A DNA stretch of 64,000 bases from a virus, in IMG/VR virus record IMGVR_UViG_3300032931_001151, positions 1 through 64,000 of that record. The stretch is one strand, 5' to 3'. The notes under the pieces were generated by a model. The model searched no databases and was not told the DNA's origin. It was given only the letters and a program-made list of their open reading frames with translations. Positions 8,330 through 16,343 of the stretch are shown piece after piece. Numbering within the stretch: the first letter of the stretch is position 1; each line of letters opens with the position of its first letter. Position numbers and translations under genes: made by a program.

Positions 8330-8361
8330 CCCCCTTTATATAGTATATTTATAAAGGGGTA
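8330..8361 (-). promoter_or_regulatory. T4-like late promoter inside an RBS-masking hairpin
   Basis: On the minus strand CCCCTTTATA pairs with TATAAAGGGG across a nine-base loop. The octamer TATAAATA occupies 8353-8346. The 3' arm contains the protease Shine-Dalgarno. A transcript starting 5-7 bases after the octamer would lack the 5' arm, whereas read-through RNA from 8374-10702 would fold and hide the site. Confidence 0.65.
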
Positions 8362-8373
8362 TTTAGTTAGAAA

Positions 8374-9036
8374 TTATTCCCAAAAAACTTCGTGCCATAT
8401 ACCGTTAACACGAGTCCCATATCCCATCTTATTAAGAGTGCTACATAAGTCAACATAAACCTCGTTAGATAGATACATACCAACTCCACGAATCCCCGTA
8501 TTACCGTAGTCACCAATAGAGTTTAATGTTGCGAAGTGTTTTCCATCTTTCTTTGCATCTTCAATTCTCTTTAATATTTCGTTTAATAGCCTATCACAAA
8601 CCTTTGATTCTTTATTTACATGCAAGGTGGCAACTTCAACAACTCCAAATTTCTTTTTAAGTCTTTCAAATTCTTCTTTATCCTTTCTATCTTGTGCATC
8701 TTGTTGCGCCTTTTTAATTTCCTCATCTTTTTTCTTTTGAAGATTATCAAAGTACTCAATAAGAGATTTTTTTGAAACTAATGCCTCAATTGGAATAACG
8801 TATGCATCACTATGGCAACCACCAAATGCTAAATCTTCAACTAATACAAAGTATACCGAATCATCTCTAACTTCTAATTCTTGAATTGAATAATAAGACT
8901 CAAAAAATCTATCATAAAGTCTATTATAGATTGGCCTTAAATTCTCATCAATTAGTGATTGAATATCTTTGAGTTGTTGCGAAGCCTTCTTGTAGTAGGC
9001 TTGGATCTCCTTAAGCCGTTCAATAGTAGTAATCAT
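8374..9036 (-). CDS. Hypothetical coiled-coil protein
   Basis: A 220-residue protein with a helical N-terminus, a small beta segment around DSVYFVLVEDLAFGG, a long charged coiled coil (about 95-135), and a C-terminal alpha/beta part. No family recognised. The stop lies just upstream of the hairpin before the protease gene, so early read-through from here would carry the hairpin. Confidence 0.65.
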   Translation of the reverse strand: MITTIERLKEIQAYYKKASQQLKDIQSLIDENLRPIYNRLYDRFFESYYSIQELEVRDDSVYFVLVEDLAFGGCHSDAYVIPIEALVSKKSLIEYFDNLQKKKDEEIKKAQQDAQDRKDKEEFERLKKKFGVVEVATLHVNKESKVCDRLLNEILKRIEDAKKDGKHFATLNSIGDYGNTGIRGVGMYLSNEVYVDLCSTLNKMGYGTRVNGIWHEVFWE

Positions 9037-9257
9037 GTAATGTCCTTCCCTAAATTTCTTGCCTCGTACTTATCAATACTTTTTTTGCAAATATAGGTGA
9101 TATATAGGCTTACGGCTATATTCAAAGCATCTTTTGATGGTATTTCTCCAATAGTTTTTGACTCCACTACGGCGAAATTTATACAAAGTATAGCATATAA
9201 ACCAAAAACCAATAAACCAATGGTTTGAGCATAATAATTGAATTTTTCAAAAGTCAT
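9033..9257 (-). CDS. Small membrane protein
   Basis: A 74-residue protein with one strong membrane helix near residues 12-32 and a second moderately hydrophobic segment near 45-58, ending in a charged tail. It overlaps both neighbours by four bases (ATGA type). Function unknown. Confidence 0.6.
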   Translation of the reverse strand: MTFEKFNYYAQTIGLLVFGLYAILCINFAVVESKTIGEIPSKDALNIAVSLYITYICKKSIDKYEARNLGKDIT

Positions 9258-9463
9258 TGAGTTTCCTTATCAAGAATTTGAAGGATTTCTACTAGAAATG
9301 GATGGGTTTCTTCCATTTTAGACATGGTTTCATTTGAAGAATCCGCTTGCTTTTCATAGAATCCTTTAACATAGATAGACGGATTAGTTTCAAGAATATC
9401 TATGCAACATTGAAGGTTTCTTTGCTCATCCATGTATCTTTGAAGAATTTCTAGTCTACCCAT
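9254..9463 (-). CDS. Small hypothetical protein
   Basis: A 69-residue helical protein starting MGRLEILQRY. I set the start at the ATG at 9463, just after the stop of the upstream 30-residue peptide, with GGGA eight bases before it. A TTG start at 9487 is open but lies inside the upstream peptide. No domain recognised. Confidence 0.6.
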   Translation of the reverse strand: MGRLEILQRYMDEQRNLQCCIDILETNPSIYVKGFYEKQADSSNETMSKMEETHPFLVEILQILDKETQ

Positions 9464-9464
9464 T

Positions 9465-9557
9465 TTAGTATCCCGTACATTTTGCAATTGCTAGTAGAAT
9501 TAAAAACATTATTACTATTCCTATCATTAAATAGTTAGGATTTCCTTTAAATTTCAT
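9465..9557 (-). CDS. 30-residue membrane peptide
   Basis: A short frame encodes MKFKGNPNYL followed by one membrane helix (IGIVIMFLILLAIA) and CTGY. AAGGAAAT lies six bases before the ATG, and the next gene starts two bases after its stop. Such single-helix peptides are common in phage operons. Function unknown. Confidence 0.6.
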   Translation of the reverse strand: MKFKGNPNYLMIGIVIMFLILLAIAKCTGY

Positions 9558-9569
9558 TTTAATTTCCTT

Positions 9570-9980
9570 TTAGTTTCTTGAAACTTTAAAATTCCAATTG
9601 CAATAGTCTCTACTATTGACATCAATTGGACCATATTGATTTAATAAACTATCAACATCATTTTGACATTGGGATATTATATTTGGAATTTGTGATTTGT
9701 CAATGGAGAAAATATATCCGAGTTGCTCTTTAATTCCATATTCTATAGGCCGTTCATTGTATGTTGCTCTACAAATCCTCACCAATACTTCTTTTGATGG
9801 TCTATATCCCTTAACGTCTTCATTATAAATTTCATTAGTTTCTTGTATTTGAAGAATTACCACCGACAATGCGGGATTATCGGGGATTGGCTCCAAAACA
9901 TCTATTAGATAGAAATCCAAGTACCCCTTGGACCACTTTGAACTACAAGATGTATTTACGGAGTAGATGTAATGTTTCAT
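9570..9980 (-). CDS. Hypothetical protein
   Basis: A 136-residue alpha/beta protein without recognised domains. The ATG directly abuts the stop of the upstream gene and is preceded by GGGAAAAT. Confidence 0.65.
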   Translation of the reverse strand: MKHYIYSVNTSCSSKWSKGYLDFYLIDVLEPIPDNPALSVVILQIQETNEIYNEDVKGYRPSKEVLVRICRATYNERPIEYGIKEQLGYIFSIDKSQIPNIISQCQNDVDSLLNQYGPIDVNSRDYCNWNFKVSRN

Positions 9981-10346
9981 TTATTTTCCCAAACTATTCA
10001 TTAAAGTGATTGCACAATTCCATCCAAAGTCGGTAGGCTCAAATCGAGCAATTGGAGAATGATACTTCTTATTGTTACAAAAGTGTGGATCTAACTTTTG
10101 TTGACACAACAATTTAACTAATGTAATGTCTTTGTATAACAAAATCTTATTGCCCTCATAATTAGTACAATCCGGGTAATTTATAAGCATTAGAAGATAA
10201 TCGCCAATTTGTTGAACTTTGACAATCTTATAGTTGCTTGGATTCGGATTAGGTAACTTTGATTGCTCTTCATAACTAGGAATTCTAGAAGAGCAAATTG
10301 ATTGCTCAAAAGTTGATCTTGATCTACTTCCTGGACCTATTCCCAT
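9981..10346 (-). CDS. Hypothetical protein
   Basis: A 121-residue protein starting MGIGPGSRSRST. I chose the ATG at 10346 because AAGGAG lies correctly upstream; the frame is open to 10379 but those codons would overlap the upstream gene. No family recognised. Confidence 0.65.
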   Translation of the reverse strand: MGIGPGSRSRSTFEQSICSSRIPSYEEQSKLPNPNPSNYKIVKVQQIGDYLLMLINYPDCTNYEGNKILLYKDITLVKLLCQQKLDPHFCNNKKYHSPIARFEPTDFGWNCAITLMNSLGK

Positions 10347-10375
10347 AATAAACTCCTTATATACTCTTATTGTAA

Positions 10376-10702
10376 TCAACTTTTAGGAAAAGTCAATGGG
10401 TTTCCATCGTTATCCCAAAGATCCTCGGAAGTCAATGGATCAATGTAACGACTAACTTGTCCATTCTCTAGGGCAATGAATGAACACGATTCACGACGAT
10501 AGAACGCTCCAAATTGGTCAATAAATCCTTGTTCTTCTTGTCGAACTCGTGGCAACCCTATTTCTCGCATGTGCCAAAGGATATGGGAATGTCTCCAACC
10601 CGTATAAACCGTGTCAAGATAACAAATTGCAGCTTTAACCAATCTAATATCTTCTACTCTCTTTTTAAGATCTGGCCTCTTGAAATCAATATGTTCAATC
10701 AT
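10376..10702 (-). CDS. Hypothetical protein
   Basis: A 108-residue protein with many His, Trp and Arg residues (TGWRHSHILWHMREIG) and a compact alpha/beta appearance. It is the first gene of the operon that starts at the divergent promoter region 10703-10786; AAGGAAAAA precedes the ATG. Not recognised. Confidence 0.65.
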   Translation of the reverse strand: MIEHIDFKRPDLKKRVEDIRLVKAAICYLDTVYTGWRHSHILWHMREIGLPRVRQEEQGFIDQFGAFYRRESCSFIALENGQVSRYIDPLTSEDLWDNDGNPLTFPKS

Positions 10703-10721
10703 TGTATTTTTCCTTTTTGGA

Positions 10722-10748
10722 ATTATAATGAGTTATTAAGATTGTCAA
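10722..10748 (-). promoter_or_regulatory. Sigma70-type promoter
   Basis: Minus strand TTGACA (10748-10743), 15-base spacer, TATAAT (10727-10722), for the operon 10702 down to about 8374. Confidence 0.7.
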
Positions 10749-10760
10749 GACGAAATCTTA
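10737..10760. repeat. Palindrome between divergent promoters
   Basis: TAAGATT (10737-10743) and AATCTTA (10754-10760) form a perfect seven-base inverted repeat with a ten-base centre. It overlaps the -35 box of the minus promoter and touches the plus-strand TATAAATA. It may be an operator, or chance in AT-rich DNA. Confidence 0.4.
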
Positions 10761-10766
10761 TAAATA
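10759..10766 (+). promoter_or_regulatory. T4-like late promoter
   Basis: TATAAATA, an exact match to the T4 late-promoter octamer, lies 21 bases before the ATG at 10787 and opens the plus-strand block 10787-14205. Confidence 0.65.
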
Positions 10767-10786
10767 ATGGAATAAGGAAAAATCAT

Positions 10787-10978
10787 ATGGACTCCGACAA
10801 ACTAATGAATGAATTGAAGAAGGCTTGGATTAAACTTGACAATTCATTGGTAGCCCGTACACCTATAGAGGGACCTGCGATGGTTGAAGAAACCCCCAAA
10901 GAGGAACCCGAAGCACAACAAATAGCGGATAACCTAAGAACTCACTCAAAAGACATTCGTTTAGGCGATTTTAACTAA
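10787..10978 (+). CDS. Small acidic protein with AW-type N-terminus
   Basis: A 63-residue protein starting MDSDKLMNELKKAWIKLDNS. The remainder is acidic and proline rich with no fold evident. The ELKKAWxxLxxS stretch recurs at the N-terminus of the proteins at 10990 and 12167. I set the start at 10787 after AAGGAAAAATC; the frame is open further upstream into the divergent gene. It is the first gene after the late-type promoter. Confidence 0.65.
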   Translation: MDSDKLMNELKKAWIKLDNSLVARTPIEGPAMVEETPKEEPEAQQIADNLRTHSKDIRLGDFN

Positions 10979-10989
10979 AAGGACATAAA

Positions 10990-11451
10990 ATGTATCATAA
11001 TATAGAAGACCAAGATAAACTTAAGACACTTGAAGCAGCTTGGAGACAAGTTAATGAAACTAATACTAATGCAATAGAAACTTCTATAATAGAAGTATTT
11101 AATGCTTGCCCAATTGAAAATATTAAAATAGTTGCACATGATGTAGGAGAACAACAAGTTGAAGATGGCCCTTCAGCAACTTGGAATATATATAACATAG
11201 TAGTTCAACTTCCTATTGAATTACAAGGAAAATTAAAAGAATTCAATGATGTTGAAATTGACAATTCTCTTAAATCTCTATTAAATGCTCACTCAGAGAA
11301 AATAGGACAATTTATTCAAAATATTACAGATCTTATCAATGAAACCATAGGAAGTGTTGAAGACGTTGCTTTTGATAAAATTCAAGGAGAAGTCTTCATT
11401 AAAGTATATGGGGAACATAATGTTGGTGGTAATGAAATGGACTATGTTTAA
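10990..11451 (+). CDS. Hypothetical protein with AW-type N-terminus
   Basis: A 153-residue acidic protein. Residues 10-24 (KLKTLEAAWRQVNET) match the AW-type N-terminus of the neighbours. The rest alternates strands and helices. AAAAGGAC precedes the ATG. Unknown function; probably a late or virion-associated product from its promoter context. Confidence 0.65.
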   Translation: MYHNIEDQDKLKTLEAAWRQVNETNTNAIETSIIEVFNACPIENIKIVAHDVGEQQVEDGPSATWNIYNIVVQLPIELQGKLKEFNDVEIDNSLKSLLNAHSEKIGQFIQNITDLINETIGSVEDVAFDKIQGEVFIKVYGEHNVGGNEMDYV

Positions 11452-11633
11452 TGGTAAACAACGATAATATAGTTTTTAATGTTAAAGAAGATGATGCTCA
11501 TAGCATTGTCTATCTTCACCATGGAAAAGTTATCGTTGCGGTTGGAAGTGATAAATACGATGCAATAGAAAAACTAAATGCACAAATAGCAATAGAAGAA
11601 AGTAGAGAAGACAATGATACTTACAGAAGATAA
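11451..11633 (+). CDS. Small hypothetical protein
   Basis: A 60-residue protein with a beta-hairpin-like first half (VYLHHGKVIVAVGS) and an acidic helix. Its ATG shares bases with the stop of the upstream gene and its end overlaps the 2H gene by 20 bases. No family recognised. Confidence 0.55.
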   Translation: MVNNDNIVFNVKEDDAHSIVYLHHGKVIVAVGSDKYDAIEKLNAQIAIEESREDNDTYRR

Positions 11634-12156
11634 ATCCGATTCAATTTGTTATATGATTCGAGTTGATAAAGCAACCGAAGATAAACTAATTGCCATGCAA
11701 AAAGAACTAGGATTAAAAGGTGAGTTAGAAGATAAATTTCATACTACTATAAGATACATAACGACTAATAAGTCGCCCGATATGCTTATAGGATTCCTTG
11801 AAGGTAGTAAATTGCCTACTTTAAAAGGAAAGATATATGGATTTGACATATTTGGTCCAACTAAAGATACTTTAGTTCTAAGACTTGAATCAAAAGAAAT
11901 TAACGATTGGTTTAATAGATTTGATAAGTTTGCTATAAAGAATGGATATCCAAAATCTAAATATCCGACTTATAAGCCACATATATCGTTAACAATTGAC
12001 CCCGATATTGTTAAACCTAAATGGAAAGATAAGTATGCATTTGAGGTTAAGTTCAATATACATGTTGTTAGTAAGAACTATAAAGATATTTGGGTTAAAG
12101 ATGCTACTAAAATATCTTTAAAAGAATCTATAATAGAAACATTCATAAAAAGTTAA
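11614..12156 (+). CDS. 2H phosphoesterase (LigT/Acb1-like)
   Basis: A 180-residue member of the 2H superfamily, which opens cyclic phosphodiesters. The two signature motifs are present: KFHTTIRYI (His43, Thr45) and YKPHISLTI (His123, Ser125), in the usual bilobal layout. Cellular members act on 2',3'-cyclic phosphates or Appr>p. In T4, Acb1 of this superfamily degrades cyclic oligonucleotides and blocks CBASS. The motif contexts here resemble Acb1 from memory, so an anti-CBASS role is a candidate, not a demonstration. It lies in a late-type block and overlaps its upstream neighbour. Confidence 0.8.
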   Translation: MILTEDKSDSICYMIRVDKATEDKLIAMQKELGLKGELEDKFHTTIRYITTNKSPDMLIGFLEGSKLPTLKGKIYGFDIFGPTKDTLVLRLESKEINDWFNRFDKFAIKNGYPKSKYPTYKPHISLTIDPDIVKPKWKDKYAFEVKFNIHVVSKNYKDIWVKDATKISLKESIIETFIKS

Positions 12157-12166
12157 AGGAAATAAC

Positions 12167-13153
12167 ATGGACGATAATACATACGAACTAGCCAAGGCTT
12201 GGAAACAAATTGAAGAGAACTTGGTTCAATCGGTTAATCTTAATCCGGAAATGAATGAGAATGCGTTTAACTTTAATGTAGTTAAAAAGCAACTTGACGA
12301 TTTATATACAAATGTTGGCAAATCGGCTCAAAGTGCCGAATTTGCTGGAAATGATGTGTGGCTAATTTCCGGAAACTATCCTTTAAAAAACATAGGAGCA
12401 TCGGCTATCTTCATATATGCTAATGATGATGTATATAGAGGTAGTGATACTTTTGATTTATTTAAGAGAGTCGTTCTACCTTCCACCGAATATGAAGATG
12501 CTACACTTGAGAGCGGATCTATTGAAGAAGTACTTAGTAAAGCACAAGAGATAAATGTCGGAAAGGCACTTAAAGAAGTTGATTCTCCCGATGAAGCCAT
12601 TGCTAGAAGAGATAGAGATGAACAATCTAAGAACAACTTAAAAACTATTAAATTAGATGGACGAGTTGCCGATTTACTTGATATGAATATGAAGGAAATG
12701 GGTAATACGGAGTGGACCGATGGATATCAAGGTGATGGGCCATATCTACCCAAAGAAGTTGAAGACTATATACTAAATGCTATTGGTAATGATACCGAAG
12801 AACCATTTAAGGTTAGATTCATCAAATACGGATCATCAAGCCCATTAGAAGGTCGTGGAAGCCCCCTTTATGTTGAATATGAACAAGAAACTACCCCAGG
12901 ACATACCGAGTTTGGATTAAGAGATATGACCGAGCAAAGCGAATTGCCAATTGGAGAATTACATAAGTTAGTTAAAGTAAACGATTTAGGTAGTACTATT
13001 GACATTAGTTTTGGAATTGTTAGAATAGCAACAATTGAGCAAGAAGAGGCTGGGTGGGATATTTACATCCACGGGAAGCCACTTGCCGTTACTTATAATA
13101 CAAAGGAAGATGCCTTTACGGCACTTGTTAATTATCTAAATGATGAGAAATAA
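12167..13153 (+). CDS. Hypothetical protein with AW-type N-terminus
   Basis: A 328-residue acidic protein. Residues 5-20 (TYELAKAWKQIEENLV) carry the AW-type N-terminus shared with 10787 and 10990. Two beta-rich parts follow, about 45-110 and 215-325. No catalytic motif recognised. AAAGGAAAT precedes the ATG. Possibly a virion or internal head protein, from context only. Confidence 0.65.
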   Translation: MDDNTYELAKAWKQIEENLVQSVNLNPEMNENAFNFNVVKKQLDDLYTNVGKSAQSAEFAGNDVWLISGNYPLKNIGASAIFIYANDDVYRGSDTFDLFKRVVLPSTEYEDATLESGSIEEVLSKAQEINVGKALKEVDSPDEAIARRDRDEQSKNNLKTIKLDGRVADLLDMNMKEMGNTEWTDGYQGDGPYLPKEVEDYILNAIGNDTEEPFKVRFIKYGSSSPLEGRGSPLYVEYEQETTPGHTEFGLRDMTEQSELPIGELHKLVKVNDLGSTIDISFGIVRIATIEQEEAGWDIYIHGKPLAVTYNTKEDAFTALVNYLNDEK

Positions 13154-13901
13154 AATATTACAATATTTCATAGAAGGTAAAACTGCTGGGGATAAGTACG
13201 GGGATTTTGTAATTCAAAATGGGAAGATGTTATTTAATAGAGTGGGCGGATTGGGTGCTAAATATCAAGACAATACATGGGCACCCGAAAAAAGAGGAAT
13301 TTGGGCATTTCCATATCCTTTATTTGAATCATTTTTTATAAGTGGTCCATTTAGTATGCCTTCCCAACATAGTCCTAAAAAGTCAAAAATAGTAAAAATT
13401 GATTCAAAATTAAGAAATCAATTAGAGAAAAGACTAAGAGGATTAAAAACAAAAATGGAAATCGGTATATCAAAATTAAAATCAACCGAAGATAACCCAT
13501 TCCCAAAATATTTTGGTCACGAAAAATATGAAATTGAAGATTTAGAAAAAGCATTAAAAGATGGTGAAATAGATTCAATTAAATTAAGTTCTTCAATGAA
13601 ACATAAGTATAAACCAACAAATAAAATTCGTAGATTTTATTGGGGTGGCCCAATTTGGGCAAGATTTGCACCAAAAGGAGAAGAAGTTACTGAAAATGGT
13701 TGGTACAAATATGATGATATATATAGTTATATCAAAGAATTAAGAAAATATTTATTTGAGTGGAGAAGAGATTCATTATATGGAAGTAAAGATAATAAAG
13801 GAATTTTGTATAAGATAGGAGTTCCAATAGCATCTAAAGATGCTAACATGAGCATGGATCATTTGGAAGTATTTTTACCTATGAGCGGAAATCGTGACTG
13901 A
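13140..13901 (+). CDS. Hypothetical protein with RNKI-type N-terminal tag
   Basis: A 253-residue basic protein beginning MMRNKILQYFIEGKTAG, the tag also found at 42492, 55646, 57070 and 58978. The body has motifs IWAFPYPLFESFF, FYWGGPIWARF and DHLEVFLP but no family I can name. The start overlaps the last codons of the upstream gene. The tag and the late-type block suggest a packaged or virion-linked protein. Confidence 0.65.
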   Translation: MMRNKILQYFIEGKTAGDKYGDFVIQNGKMLFNRVGGLGAKYQDNTWAPEKRGIWAFPYPLFESFFISGPFSMPSQHSPKKSKIVKIDSKLRNQLEKRLRGLKTKMEIGISKLKSTEDNPFPKYFGHEKYEIEDLEKALKDGEIDSIKLSSSMKHKYKPTNKIRRFYWGGPIWARFAPKGEEVTENGWYKYDDIYSYIKELRKYLFEWRRDSLYGSKDNKGILYKIGVPIASKDANMSMDHLEVFLPMSGNRD

Positions 13902-14205
13902 AATTCAACATCTATACGATAGAGCAACTAAAATTCTAACTAATATAGAATGTATAAAGTCTATTACTCAAAAAATTATTGATGAAAAAGAAATGGGAAT
14001 CAAAATAGATAAGAAAGAAATTCTTAATTTAGCAAGTATAATAAAACAACTTATGGAAAGATATAATGCTATTCTTGAATGTATTGCTAAATCGCATATA
14101 TCATTTGAAGAGAAAGAAACTATTATGGATATGCTAGATACTTCTAGAAAATCTATAATGTCACTTAATAATGCTATTAATGTGGTTCAAAAAAAGATTA
14201 TTTAA
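13894..14205 (+). CDS. Helical hypothetical protein
   Basis: A 103-residue protein that is almost entirely amphipathic helix, rich in Ile, Lys and Glu, probably a coiled-coil bundle. It starts with GTG inside the last codons of the upstream gene. Its TAA stop overlaps the TAA of the convergent gene at 14202. Confidence 0.6.
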   Translation: MTEIQHLYDRATKILTNIECIKSITQKIIDEKEMGIKIDKKEILNLASIIKQLMERYNAILECIAKSHISFEEKETIMDMLDTSRKSIMSLNNAINVVQKKII

Positions 14206-14528
14206 CAATAAGAGTATAATATCCTATTAATGTCGTTAAAATCAAACTTATAAGCAAATACACCCATTATTTTTTTATTGTGATATAAATTGGTATATGA
14301 CAATCCTTCTACTGAATATTCTTCCAAGTGAAAACATTCTAGTATATCTCTATGAAATTCATCAAACGGGCCAAAAGATGGATATGTCATTAAAATATGA
14401 TGCCGGATCCATCTTTCTTTTAATGTATCAATTTGCTTCATATCTTTAAATAATGCTTCTTGAAAATCTATTAATTTATTGTCAAGTTGATTGACATCTT
14501 CTTGAAGTTTATTGTAATCAATGTTCAC
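14202..14528 (-). CDS. Hypothetical protein
   Basis: A 108-residue protein with a helical coiled-coil first half and an aromatic, His-rich second half. I chose the GTG at 14528: it overlaps the TGA of the upstream gene (GTGA) and has GAGGAA before it. It ends the long minus-strand block. Confidence 0.6.
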   Translation of the reverse strand: MNIDYNKLQEDVNQLDNKLIDFQEALFKDMKQIDTLKERWIRHHILMTYPSFGPFDEFHRDILECFHLEEYSVEGLSYTNLYHNKKIMGVFAYKFDFNDINRILYSYC

Positions 14529-15178
14529 TTGATTTCCTCTATAGAACAATCAATGGTTGCTCTACAAGTTACGAATGGATTTGGAATGTCGCCATCATGT
14601 GACAATGTACTAGTAATTAAACTCTTAAATTTTCCATTATCGTGACGGACATAGTATCTTTTAGCAACACTACCATCTCTTTTAAGTAAACAAATAGTAA
14701 AAGTAGGCATAGATTTAAAAAACTTATTAACGGAATCATTTTCGTCCATAAGAAACTCTATAGTTATAGAGTTTTGCGAATCAAATTTAATACTTCTTAC
14801 AAAACAAGTAACCAATTCATTCATCTTTCTATGCTCTTGTTGTTCTTCAATAGCGAAAAGATATGTTCTCAAGGGATCCTTAATTTTAAATTGATTAGTG
14901 ATAGTTGAATGGGAGATTGTTGAAGTTTCAAGATTTTTTATTACATTACTTTTCATTCTATTGAATTCATCAAAAGAAACCGTTATATTATTTTTAGTTA
15001 ATCTAGATTTAACAATGAATATTTGAATATCACCAATGGAGTTATAAATTATCATACCCGGCATATTAGACATGACTATAATTCCTACAAGATCCGCCTC
15101 TTGCACTTTTTTAAGTTGGTCTGGATCTTTATCAAAGTCATCTAGGTTAGCATACAAGTAAATAGTAGGTTCTCTCAT
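14525..15178 (-). CDS. Hypothetical protein
   Basis: A 217-residue protein starting MREPTIYLYANL, preceded by AAGGAAA. It looks alpha/beta in the first half (VGIIVMSNMPGMIIYNS) with a beta-rich second half. No family recognised. Confidence 0.65.
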   Translation of the reverse strand: MREPTIYLYANLDDFDKDPDQLKKVQEADLVGIIVMSNMPGMIIYNSIGDIQIFIVKSRLTKNNITVSFDEFNRMKSNVIKNLETSTISHSTITNQFKIKDPLRTYLFAIEEQQEHRKMNELVTCFVRSIKFDSQNSITIEFLMDENDSVNKFFKSMPTFTICLLKRDGSVAKRYYVRHDNGKFKSLITSTLSHDGDIPNPFVTCRATIDCSIEEIK

Positions 15179-15381
15179 TTTATTTCCTTCCAAATATATT
15201 GTTTAGTCCCGTATTGTGAATCATATCTTATATCCAAAACTTTATGTTTCAAAGCGTCATCATAAACTTCTAATTTACCATGATGACATCCGAGAAGATA
15301 TGCGGGAATTCCAATAACTAATAGGCCCAAGCCAAGTCCACATATAAGAATAAATGGAAGTAATCCGTCAAGATTAAACAT
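15175..15381 (-). CDS. Small membrane protein
   Basis: A 68-residue protein with one membrane helix (about residues 8-31, glycine rich) and a soluble C-terminal tail of mixed charge. GAGAGGAATA precedes the ATG; it overlaps the next gene by four bases. Function unknown. Confidence 0.6.
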   Translation of the reverse strand: MFNLDGLLPFILICGLGLGLLVIGIPAYLLGCHHGKLEVYDDALKHKVLDIRYDSQYGTKQYIWKEIK

Positions 15382-15393
15382 ACGTTATTCCTC

Positions 15394-16272
15394 TCAAAGA
15401 ACCCAAGTCGAGTGTTCACCATCAAAATTCATGGCTTTCTTATTGTGAAACTCATAAGAGTTAGTTTTAGTATCCAAAATAAACGGATTGACATACTTCT
15501 TATGGTCGGAACTATCAGTACTGCCAACACAAATAAATTCAATGTCACCAATCTTCTTATTGGCAACTCTATGAAAATGTCCATAGTACCACATACTAGG
15601 CTTCTTGATTAGCCCATTGTATAACATAGTTAATGGAGCATCCCCACAATCTAAATGATTAACTTCTCCATAACCATCTTCTACTATATATCGTTGAACT
15701 GACATATATAGTGCGGGATGTCCCTCCATGCCAATACCTAATCCGGAAGGGCATGAATGGGTAATAATAGTATCCATGCCACCAACACTGTTCCATTCCT
15801 CAATAGCCTTCTTTACTTGCTTATTAAGGATATAATTGGTAGTTTCTTTATCAATAGACCCTTCTTGCTTTCGATCTGCGTGAAGTCCACCACCCAAGAA
15901 TCCAATCTTATACCGATCAATATCTATCCAAGACCCACGAGGTTGATAATGGATATTGTACTTATCTTTCCACTCTTGATGGTTTGACTTTTTAATGAAT
16001 TCTCCAGAGTCATGATTTCCATCACATACTAGAACTTTCTTATGGAACTTCAATGCCGAGTACTCATAAGTGCATCCAATGGTACTTTGATTCTTTATTA
16101 ATTTGCTATTGAATGTGTCCAAATTAGCAAAAATGCTCGGGAAGAATCCGAAGTCGCCCACTTGAATTACAAAATTATACTTAATGTTGAGATTAAAATC
16201 AACATTCTTCATAACCGAGTTAAGATCCGCCCATTTACCGTGAACATCACCCAAGATTAATATTTTAGCCAT
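15394..16272 (-). CDS. Calcineurin-like metallophosphoesterase
   Basis: A 292-residue metallophosphoesterase. The metal-binding blocks are in order: GDVHG (Asp9, His11), VGDFG (Asp40), DGNHD (Asn86, His87), ITHSCPS and YGHFHR. Such enzymes cleave phosphomono- or diesters on proteins, nucleotides or nucleic acids; the substrate here is not deducible. It is the first gene after the weak promoter at 16306-16333 and has AAAGGAAAC before the ATG. Confidence 0.85.
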   Translation of the reverse strand: MAKILILGDVHGKWADLNSVMKNVDFNLNIKYNFVIQVGDFGFFPSIFANLDTFNSKLIKNQSTIGCTYEYSALKFHKKVLVCDGNHDSGEFIKKSNHQEWKDKYNIHYQPRGSWIDIDRYKIGFLGGGLHADRKQEGSIDKETTNYILNKQVKKAIEEWNSVGGMDTIITHSCPSGLGIGMEGHPALYMSVQRYIVEDGYGEVNHLDCGDAPLTMLYNGLIKKPSMWYYGHFHRVANKKIGDIEFICVGSTDSSDHKKYVNPFILDTKTNSYEFHNKKAMNFDGEHSTWVL

Positions 16273-16305
16273 CTTTAGTTTCCTTTAATTGCTTTTCTAC
16301 ATGGC

Positions 16306-16333
16306 ATTATAAGGAACATTGAAACAAATGCAA
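16306..16333 (-). promoter_or_regulatory. Probable sigma70-type promoter
   Basis: Minus strand TATAAT (16311-16306) with a weaker -35 TTGCAT (16333-16328), spacer 16. Its position fits the start of the metallophosphoesterase operon. Confidence 0.5.
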
Positions 16334-16343
16334 TTGAAATCTT

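Noticed and set aside
10707-10782. Inverted repeat TTTTTCCTT / AAGGAAAAA between divergent genes
   Set aside because: Both arms are simply the Shine-Dalgarno sequences of the two divergent genes, which happen to be alike.
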